From the NCBI GenBank assembly GCA_963693285.1, contig OY848921.1:3529497-3593496 (forward strand): a DNA stretch of 64,000 bases. Direction: 5' to 3'. The notes under the pieces were generated by a model, which worked only from the letters and a program-made list of their open reading frames with translations, was not told the origin of the DNA and searched no databases. Made by a program: the position numbers and the translations under genes. How positions within the stretch are numbered: position 1 is the first letter of the stretch; each line of letters opens with the position of its first letter. Shown here in pieces: positions 31,401 through 39,000 of the stretch. This DNA comes from Xestospongia muta (taxonomy: Eukaryota; Porifera; Demospongiae; Haplosclerida; Petrosiidae).

Positions 31401-34400
31401 TCAATTTCTTACATCCTTACTATCAATACAACTGTACTGTAGCTGCTGTGACTGTATCAATAGGTCCTACCAGTGACATAGTAACTATACAAACATTACA
31501 AGCAGGTATGTTTGTGAAATGACACTGCTAAGTAAATTGTTGTATTTTTCTATTGTAGCTCCCAGTAGTCCACCAAGGTTATTGGTTATCACTGCCATGA
31601 ACTCTCACTCAATCAACATATCTTGGAATCCTCCTCCAATGGATAAAGTCAATGGAATCATCCAGTATTATTTTGTCAATATAACTGTAATGGAGACCTC
31701 ACAGACTCTTTACTTTCAAACCAGTGATACATTTGTCTCATTAAATGATGTTCATCCTCACTACACATACACTGTTGTAGTGGCTGCTGTTACAATAGCA
31801 ATTGGACCATTCTCAACAGAGCAGTCCATTACTACTCCACAAGATGGTAATTATCTATAATAATTTGATATTATAGTTTATTCACTTATTTACTTAGTGC
31901 CATCTGGACAACCTCAAAATGTATCTGCTGTTGTTTTAAATGCTACAGCTATTCAATTATATTGGAGTCCTCCACTGGAACATGAACAAAATGGAATAAT
32001 TACATCATACACAGCTGTAGTATTTGAAGTCAATACCAATAATACTATTGGGAGTTGGAGTTATAGCTTAAAATCAAATGTGATTATAGGCAATCTACAT
32101 CCATATTATGAATACAGGTTGTTAGTAGGAGCAGCAACAGTTATTGGATTAGGTCCATTCTATGAAGTACAAGTACAGACTGATCAAGCAGGTACATGTA
32201 GATATACTAATACATTTCAATACAAAATTACTATTATTTATCACAGCACCTAGTGTTGCACCACAGAATGTACTAGTGAATGTAACAAGTTCATCTTCCG
32301 TCACTATACAATGGAGCCCACCAGATTTGGATGAACAAAATGGAGTTATTGTTCACTACATGGTCACTATTTTAGACACACAGATTGATACTACAATGAT
32401 TTACAATGTTACTGAACTGGTCCTTTATATCAATGATCTACATCCATTTTACATTTATAAATGTAGTATAACAGCAATGACAATTGATCCCAGTCCTGAG
32501 GCTGTTAAGTTCTTCCAAATGTTAGAAGATGGTTAGAAACATCTATTATTCAGCATAAAAATCATTTTCCTTTATCTTTAGTTCCATCTGGACCACCAAC
32601 TAATGTTACCATCACAATATTGAGTTATAATTCTGTTATAGTTACCTGGTTTCCACCTATATTGTCCTTACAAAATGGCATCATCAGAGAATATACTGTC
32701 ATAATTAATGATGTTGACACAAAATCTTCTCAAACTGTTTCAGTGATTAATAAAACTAACTTTAAAATATCTGAGTTGAAGTCATTCCATACTTATAGTA
32801 TATTGGTGTCTGCATTTACTGTTGGGTTAGGACCATTTGCTGAGCCAGTAACAATACAAATGCCTGAAGCAAGTATGTCAATAGATTAAGTGACTGGTTA
32901 CACTAATACTTCTTAATTTACAGGTCCTGGATCATCTCCATCTAACTTTTTGGCTGAAAAAGAAAGTAATTTGACATTACATCTTTCTTGGGGGGCTCCT
33001 TCTAAAGAAGATCATAATGGTATCTTATTGGGCTATGAATTAACCTGTTCTGGACAAACTAATCACACTATATCTGTACAAATATCAGGAACAAGTGTCT
33101 CATTATTTGATCTTCAAAACAATACACACTATACTTGTACAGTATGTGCTTATACATCTGCTGGATGTGGACCATATGCTGTGACATATGTCAGTACATA
33201 TACAAATTGTGAGTTTCTTGACATGTATATGAATAATATAATTGAATCTTTTACAGCTCCAGTTGGTCCTCCTCACTCACTGACTGCTACCACTACAGCT
33301 ACAGAGATACACTTACAATGGCAAAGTCCATTTGATCCTGAGTCTATAATCCAAAGCTTTGCTATCACATATCAACTGATAGACACAGTATTTCCTATTA
33401 CAACACCTCGTGGAGAAGTGAGTATAGCTGACATCACAAATACTACATATGTAGTTCAACCACTATTGGTTTCATCAACTTACAAACTAGTAGTATTTGC
33501 AGTGACTGCTGAAGGTATTGTGTCAGCTAGTAAAGAGATAGTTGTAACAACACATCAACCAGGTATAACTTATTTTAATGCTTGCCAATATACATCATCG
33601 ATGATGCTTTTATTTGTAGCTCTACATGCACCTCAAAATCTTAAGTGTTCTCCAACAAGTTCAAAGAATCTCTTATGTACTTGGAAAGCACCTTCAGTAT
33701 CCAATTATCAAGTGACCAGTTATGAACTAAGTTATAAACTAGTAGATGGATTTGACTACTACCCTGGATATGGAGAGGTGTTGGGTATATTTACCTTGTC
33801 ATCTGAGACACAGCAGTATGACATCAGTGATCTGTTACCTTATGGTGGTTATCAAGTTGAAGTAAAAGTTCATCTCTCTCCAGTTAGGAAGGGGTCAGGA
33901 TATTCAAATGATTCAGATTTACCAGTTGGAAAATCAACAACAGTCAATATTACACATGCTGAAGGTGATCATATTATTTTGATATGGTATCTTCAAATTT
34001 AATTCACTAGCTCCCACAGTTTCAGTAAAAGACATTTCTCTTGAGATAGAGTCCCCAACATCTGTGAGAGTGTCTTGGAAGCCTCCAAACAAGAGAGAAT
34101 GGAAGGGCAAAATTAATGGTTACAAGATAACTGTTATTTGTCTAGGTCCTAATGAAGGGTTTACAAGGTGTGAATCACAAGATAACAGTATTACTGTGGT
34201 ACCTCAAGCTAACAATCCTGATCCTAGTTTGGCAATGGAGCCATTACAATCAGAACAATATTTAATTAAAGGATTAGAAGAGAATTATGAATACAACTTC
34301 TCGATCAGTATTATCAATGGTGGTGGAAGTGGATTGCCTTCTACTCCAATGTCACAAGTAATGCCTCAAGCAGGTCAGTAGCCGGACAATATGTACATAC

Positions 34401-35860
34401 ATGTAATTGTTATTATAGCTCCTTCTGGACCTCCTGTTAATATAATACTTGTTAGTGTTAGTGTTTCCTCTATCAATATAACATGGTTACCTCCTAATCC
34501 TTTGGATGCTAATGGAGTAATCACTGGATATAGAGTATTGTTTACAAGAATAGAAATCAAAGAGACTACAAAATGTAATGTACAACCAGAGGAGACTTCA
34601 TTCTTTAAAAGCGGTCTGTTTAATTTTAAAATAAGTCGTAACGATTGTCACATCATATATAGGACTACATTACTATGAAAATGTCAGTATACAAGTAGCA
34701 GCTAAAACTGTTGTTGGTTGGGGGCCTTTATCATCTGAACATTATTTCTTAACAAGTCAAGACAGTAAGTTACTTTCTGTATTCACAATCTGTTCTATAA
34801 ATACAATTTACAGGATCAAGTCCTCCTCAATCTTTAAAAGCTACTATTACAAATGATACTACAATTTTATTGACTTGGAAACCACCAGTTGATGCTAAAG
34901 GAATTATAATTGGATATCAAGTGATTTACTCTGGATATGGACAATCTACAGGAGTAAGGTGTTCTTCTTATTGTATATGGTATTTGATACAGTCGTAGGA
35001 TGAGTGTGATGGACCTTATTTAAGAAATGTAGCAATATCAGAAAATTTACAAGTTGTAATCACTGCTTTAGTACCTGGACTATTCTATAAGTTCAAGGTA
35101 GGTAATCACTTATTGGAAGTAATATTCAGCATCAGTACAGGTTCGAGCAATAAATGGAGCAGGAAATGGGGAAAGTGCTTATGTTGCATTATTATTGTCT
35201 ATAAGTCCTGTAAGAGATTGTAAGTGAATTAATTATATAAGTATAAAAGTTTTAACTATCTGTAGCAAAATTAATTTTATGTTTATATGGATATAATTTA
35301 CATTTTAGCTGATATCAATCAAAAATCTGATAGAAATAATATTTTCGTAATTATCACACCCATTGGACTATTTCTAGCCATCATAATTGCACTATTACTT
35401 TCAGTTGTCTGTGTTGTGGTAATTGTGAAGAGGTGCAAAAAACAAAAGTGAGCTACAAATGAAAGAAATTTTAATGAGAAATAAATATATTCAGACATAA
35501 TAATGAACCAGTTACTATTGAAAATTCTTCATTACAATTACAACTTCATGAAACAAGGTCCGAGCATATATCTACCAGAGTAGTCATATAATATATTTGT
35601 CTTATACTCACAGACAAGACAGAAGAACTGAAAATGACGAAGAAATAAGTCAGATCAATTTCACTGAAAATGTATGATATACTATAATTTTTAATGTTTG
35701 GTGAGCTATTATATATTATAGTGTGGGATAGAAGACCCCAAAGTTATAGTTAATGAAACAAGTCAAACGACTGGTGTTGGTAAGATTAAAATAATTATAG
35801 TTCTTGCATGTGTGTTACTACGTTTTTACAGATGAAAGTCCTGAAGAGAGTGTGGTTTGA
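3526..35860 (+). CDS. Giant single-pass surface protein: NIDO, 11 CCP/sushi, 79 FN3, TM, PDZ-ligand-like tail
   Basis: I reconstructed 102 exons by hand from GT/AG sites and continuous frame; the sum is 26,142 nt (about 8,713 aa). The ATG at 3526 opens a hydrophobic signal peptide (MSSYLFALFFLGG). Order: signal peptide and NIDO (residues ~1-254), 11 CCPs (~255-941), 79 FN3s (~942-8598), one TM helix (~8610-8635) and a ~78-residue tail ending ESVV. Exons: 3526-3574, 3621-3763, 3821-4099, 4145-4436, then the CCP, FN3 and tail exons listed under the sub-entries. From the first CCP through the last single-exon FN3, every module is one exon in phase 1-1. NIDO, CCP and FN3 are extracellular adhesion or recognition modules; SNED1-like proteins mix the same types but are far shorter. 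Function is not known; adhesion or self-recognition is inference. Weak points: exact acceptor at 4145 and membrane-proximal splits at 34613 and 34953. Confidence 0.85.
4495..7385 (+). other. Eleven CCP/sushi domain exons of the giant gene
   Basis: Exons: 4495-4683, 4736-4924, 4975-5160, 5211-5399, 5448-5633, 5683-5871, 5920-6105, 6492-6677, 6727-6912, 6963-7148, 7197-7385. Each is 186 or 189 nt, phase 1-1, and encodes one CCP module with four Cys: DCG near the start, a Y-S/T-C, a C-x(n)-G-x-W and a final C-Q. CCP modules are beta-sandwich binding domains found in complement regulators and adhesion proteins. Exons 3-4 and 5-6 of this set are near copies of each other. The 386-bp intron after 6105 is the longest in the gene and holds nothing I recognise. 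Confidence 0.9.
7434..11479 (+). other. Twelve diverse N-terminal FN3 domain exons of the giant gene
   Basis: Exons: 7434-7715, 7761-8048, 8103-8390, 8440-8730, 8832-9119, 9165-9455, 9502-9789, 9845-10138, 10193-10480, 10529-10816, 10862-11146, 11192-11479. All are phase 1-1 and 282-294 nt. Each begins with A/V-P-S-x-x-P, has the W of strand B (SW/TW-x-PP), then NGII, LHPY-x-x-Y and A-A-x-T, ending G-P-[YF]-S. These are standard FN3 core positions (Trp in strand B, Tyr in the tyrosine corner). They are mutually divergent, unlike the array that follows. Many carry N-x-S/T glycosylation sequons. Confidence 0.88.
8797..8824. repeat. (TC)n microsatellite as polypyrimidine tract
   Basis: A run of about 14 TC units lies directly upstream of the acceptor at 8831 and doubles as the polypyrimidine tract of that intron. 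Confidence 0.8.
11530..13271 (+). repeat. FN3 pentad unit 1 (A-B-C-D-E), hybrid exon A
   Basis: Exons A 11530-11820, B 11872-12159, C 12208-12495, D 12605-12895, E 12942-13226. The first third of exon A, up to about 11620, differs from all later A copies; after it the exon matches them closely. This marks the left border of the array inside a coding exon. Confidence 0.88.
13272..15013 (+). repeat. FN3 pentad unit 2 (A-B-C-D-E)
   Basis: Exons A 13272-13562, B 13614-13901, C 13950-14237, D 14347-14637, E 14684-14968. The unit is 1,742 bp, exactly the length of unit 1, with only scattered substitutions in exons and introns. E carries the EKAIF variant. Confidence 0.9.
15014..16758 (+). repeat. 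FN3 pentad unit 3 (A-B-C-D-E)
   Basis: Exons A 15014-15304, B 15356-15643, C 15692-15979, D 16089-16379, E 16429-16713. Length 1,745 bp. E carries the ENTNI variant and the following intron is the 'cttaaag' type. With unit 4 it forms a 3,171-bp long-plus-short super-unit. Confidence 0.9.
16759..18184 (+). repeat. FN3 unit 4, short form without exon D (A-B-C-E)
   Basis: Exons A 16759-17049, B 17101-17388, C 17437-17724, E 17855-18139. Length 1,426 bp. Exon D is absent; the 130-bp C-E intron starts like a C-D intron and ends like a D-E intron, so D was deleted with both breakpoints in introns. The reading frame is kept because D is phase 1-1. Confidence 0.9.
18185..19929 (+). repeat. FN3 pentad unit 5 (A-B-C-D-E)
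   Basis: Exons A 18185-18475, B 18527-18814, C 18863-19150, D 19260-19550, E 19600-19884. Length 1,745 bp. It starts the second 3,171-bp super-unit. Confidence 0.9.
19930..21355 (+). repeat. FN3 unit 6, short form without exon D
   Basis: Exons A 19930-20220, B 20272-20559, C 20608-20895, E 21026-21310. Length 1,426 bp. It carries the same fused C-E intron as unit 4. Confidence 0.9.
21356..23100 (+). repeat. FN3 pentad unit 7 (A-B-C-D-E)
   Basis: Exons A 21356-21646, B 21698-21985, C 22034-22321, D 22434-22724, E 22771-23055. Length 1,745 bp. It starts the third super-unit (3,172 bp with unit 8). Its D exon and C-D intron differ from those of units 3 and 5 at several sites. Confidence 0.9.
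23101..24527 (+). repeat. FN3 unit 8, short form without exon D
   Basis: Exons A 23101-23391, B 23443-23730, C 23779-24066, E 24198-24482. Length 1,427 bp. Exon C has a variant first half (APSGSP start, GQPN core) that resembles unit 12 more than its neighbours, a sign of gene conversion. Confidence 0.9.
24528..25955 (+). repeat. FN3 unit 9, short form without exon D
   Basis: Exons A 24528-24818, B 24870-25157, C 25207-25494, E 25626-25910. Length 1,428 bp. The B donor is GTCAGA rather than GTAAGA. The B-C intron resembles that of unit 12, and exon C is the unit 8 variant. Confidence 0.88.
25956..27381 (+). repeat. FN3 unit 10, short form without exon D
   Basis: Exons A 25956-26246, B 26298-26585, C 26634-26921, E 27052-27336. 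Length 1,426 bp. Exon C looks like a mosaic of the two C variants: the common start, then GQPP. Confidence 0.88.
27382..29126 (+). repeat. FN3 pentad unit 11 (A-B-C-D-E)
   Basis: Exons A 27382-27672, B 27724-28011, C 28060-28347, D 28457-28747, E 28797-29081. Length 1,745 bp. It is recombinant: the intron before A is the 'cacattg' type, but the A-B intron is the type normally linked to 'cttaaag'. Confidence 0.9.
29127..30879 (+). repeat. FN3 pentad unit 12 (A-B-C-D-E), last near-identical unit
   Basis: Exons A 29127-29417, B 29469-29756, C 29806-30093, D 30206-30496, E 30546-30830. Length 1,753 bp. C and its flanking introns are clearly more diverged than in units 1-7, so homogenisation fades at this end of the array. 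Confidence 0.88.
30880..32581 (+). other. Diverged 13th FN3 pentad (A'-B'-C'-D'-E')
   Basis: Exons 30880-31170, 31218-31505, 31559-31846, 31898-32191, 32247-32531. Each resembles its positional counterpart. A' shares the SASPNAL and SFITSTSALL stretches of A, but only in its first third; C' has the 'NGIIQYY...METS' pattern; D' has 'FEVNTN'; E' has 'PPD...NGVI.HY'. The pentad order therefore predates the recent amplification, and this copy has escaped homogenisation. Confidence 0.8.
32582..35219 (+). other. C-terminal, non-repetitive FN3 block of the giant gene
   Basis: Single-exon FN3s: 32582-32872, 32924-33208, 33257-33562, 33620-33964, 34011-34373. The next FN3 is split over 34419-34613 and 34663-34764, and the last over 34814-34953, 34999-35097 and 35141-35219. 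The FN3s at 33620 and 34011 are longer (115 and 121 codons) with extra loops. Intron phases become mixed here (1-1, then 1-0, 0-0, 0-1), unlike the rest of the array. The donors at 33965 (GTGATC) and 34614 (GTCTGT) are weak but are the only ones that keep the frame and the FN3 core (GLHYYENVSIQVAAKTVVGW). Confidence 0.75.
35309..35860 (+). other. Transmembrane helix and cytoplasmic tail exons of the giant gene
   Basis: Exons 35309-35447, 35495-35557, 35614-35671, 35722-35779, 35832-35860 join in frame to TGA at 35858. The first carries a ~26-residue hydrophobic helix (IFVIITPIGLFLAIIIALLL onward) followed by basic KRCKK, the classic stop-transfer layout of a type I protein. The tail is acidic, has no tyrosine and ends ESVV, which fits a class I PDZ-binding motif (S/T-x-V). 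The donor at 35558 (GTCCGA) is weak. Confidence 0.75.
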
Positions 35861-36047
35861 AAATAATTATACAGGGTGTGGTCTTTAGGTTTTATAACCT
35901 TCTACAAATTTGCTATCGTTTTATAAACATTTAAAATTTGTATTTTTTTCTTTAATACTATTGGTTCCTTCACAGTCCTTTACTGTGCAAAAGTCTTTTT
36001 CATAAATTTTGTTGTGTAACCATTACAAGAATTTCAGCAAAAATATA
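35861..36047. other. 187-bp tail-to-tail intergenic spacer
   Basis: This spacer lies between the stop codon of the giant gene (+) and that of GABA-B-like receptor 1 (-). A minus-strand ATTAAA (plus-strand TTTAAT at 35951-35956) could serve as the poly(A) signal of the receptor. No clear plus-strand AATAAA is present, so the two 3' UTRs probably overlap. Confidence 0.45.
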
Positions 36048-39000
36048 TTATAATGCTACATCAGTAATCTGCATTTTTGCATTGTTAGTCTTGGTATCAG
36101 CTGTCATATGTTTGGATGGTAATGCTTGTACTACATTAGTATTGAACAAATATTTGCCTTCAGGATCTCTATAAAGAGCTATCATCTATTAAAAAGACAA
36201 TAAACAATAGATTGTAGAAATGGCATACTCACTTTCGGTATAAATGTAAACCCGATAAACACAATAACTATCACCAACACTATTAGTGACCAGAGAACAG
36301 CAAACTCATTGATGGTAACTGATGTGATAGTTAAGACACCTCCAATTACAAAGAGGAAGCTGGAACAAAGTATTATTGCTGTTGTGTATTTGCCATCATT
36401 AAGGACATCAACTTCAATATTACGTGTGAGAAATGCCAGTACTAGTCCAATGATGTGAAGAATAAATTTATAAGAAATATTAAAACTGATATACACAGCG
36501 AAATAAAGACTGGAACCACAGACAACAGAACAAAAGTTTTGCAACACACCTTGATTCTGATTTTTAAATCATCATAAATTTAATCATCCAGAATTATTAC
36601 ATTGTACTTACATTTTCAACAGAAGGAGAAGCATCATCTTGTAATGTACCAAAACTTTCACTAATCCAACCCCAAATGATGATGGGTATAGAAATAATGA
36701 TGTCAATTGCTAATATACCAAATACAATAAGGCATAGCTTCCAGTCAGACAAAGTCTAAAATTCAAATATTAATTTTGCTTTCAATCAATGATGCTTACT
36801 TTTTTCTTAACTGAGGAAACCTTGAAAATATAATAGACTCTGAAGCTTTTCACTAGTGCTACTCCTAAACATATGTCATATCCCCAACTAGATGCACTCT
36901 GATCAATCTAAAAATGAATAATTATGATAGAATAAATTATGATTACATAATTATACTCACAATACATTTTATAGTTGATACCATGACTGAACTGGTACGT
37001 ATAGGTAGACCTCCAATTACAATAGCAATTGCTCCAAGTATTAAAATAAGGTTCAAATTTCGACTAGTTAATTTAACTATCCTATATGTGAAAAATCAGT
37101 TGAGACCTGATATAAATTTCTGTTTAATTTACTTTGTGTTTCGGTATATAACGAGAAAACAGAAACATACAAAAATAAGTATTAAAGCTATGGTCATCAA
37201 AATTGAGGAAACCATAATAATACCAATTTTGTACCCAATTATAACTTTAATAGGAGTTCCATCAGGAGGAATACCATCTACATATATAAATTAAATCAAG
37301 GTGATAAACAGTAAGGCCTTGTATTTACAAACCAGGCCATACTACTGCTGTGTCTTTAAATGGAATATAACTTGTTATGTCTACTTTACCAATGGGTATA
37401 GCAACTAGATGATTAAAAGAAAAGAGTAGCCAAGTGATTTAATCTATACATATGAATTGTACCTAGTTCTTGATACTGTAGTACAAGTGTTGTGTTTAAT
37501 TGTCTCTTACCAATGTCATTAAACTGAACATCACCCTATATAATGTGTAAATAGATACTTTATCATTATTATATAAAATGCATGCATATCTTTATACTGT
37601 GTATTATACGATTACATTATAATAACACCTTCCTGTTTCACAGAGGTCCCCATAAAAGTCATAGGGACAAAGGGATCAATGTAACACATCATAGTGTGTC
37701 CAAACATAGTACATACATACACAATATGTTCCTCACTGTAGCTCCTGAAAATTGCAAATTTTTAAGAGAGTCTTTGATGCAGGTTTGATTACTTAAACTA
37801 CTATCATTAAGACATGTACTAAAAGATAGTGTGAGAGCAGTCACTGCATCTTGTATATAATCAGATGTGTTAAAGATGTGTTCATTAGTAAAGTTCTGTA
37901 GAGCATTGACATCAGTAACATATATATCATCATTGTATGTTTGTTACCTGATGTTTAATATCAACAGGATAAGGTAGTAGTACTAGTGCTCTGTTTAATA
38001 CTGTAGTTACACTTGATAATGAACAGTTGATCTGGTTTAGATAGTCTTCATACTCCAACCACCATTGATCAGGATATAAATCAAGCAGTATCCATTCATA
38101 ATTAGGATAATAACGACCTTTAGAGTAAGCCTGTCAAAAAAGGTATAGCTTACACAACTTCAAAGGGATTATATCATAACTGTAAGTTAATGTACTTAGT
38201 AAATTCTATTTATTGCTACAGTGTGTTAATATAGGTAAGACATAATGTACAATCTTAAGCCTAGAATAATAAAATGCTTTTTCAAAACTGACTAGTATAC
38301 TAGTGCTAACCTTGCAAAGAGTCCAAATAGATGACACTGGGTCAGTATTAAGAATAAAGATATGTGATTGGACATCCTGTTAATATATCAATGTAGGTCA
38401 TTATTTATGATAACTCACAAACATATCTTGACTGACATCATGCTGCACAGGAAAAAATATGTATTCTTCATTGTTTATATTGTTTGAATGAAGTGCTGTT
38501 CTCAATATAGCAAGTCTCTATAATAACAATACATACATACATACGTACATACATACATACATATATACATACATACATACATACGTACATACATACATAC
38601 ATACATACATACATACATACGTACGTACGTACATATACATGCATACATACACACACATATACCAAGTTGTTATTCATACTTGTGCATATGGTGGATCAAG
38701 TTTGGTTATAATACTTGTTGTTTGCCAGCCATAGTACTTCATAACAGCTATTAAAGCTGAACCAAGACTCTCTATTGATGGTGTGACTTGATATACAGAA
38801 TCATAATAGTGTGAATTGCTTTGCAAAGTGATCTACATTTGATAAAAAAGTGATCATTATATAAGACTTTTTGTAACAATATTACATACCATCGGAAGTT
38901 TTAAAAAAGAACTGAGATATGCAACATAGTCAGTGAGATCTAAACAGCCAGCATATATGAGCCCAAGTGGTGAATGACTGCCATTGGTGGTATTTTGAAA

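Noticed and set aside
38468..38677. Minus-strand frame rich in Tyr-Val-Cys-Met repeats.
   Set aside because: It is a TACA microsatellite read as protein. Only its ends belong to receptor 1 exons.
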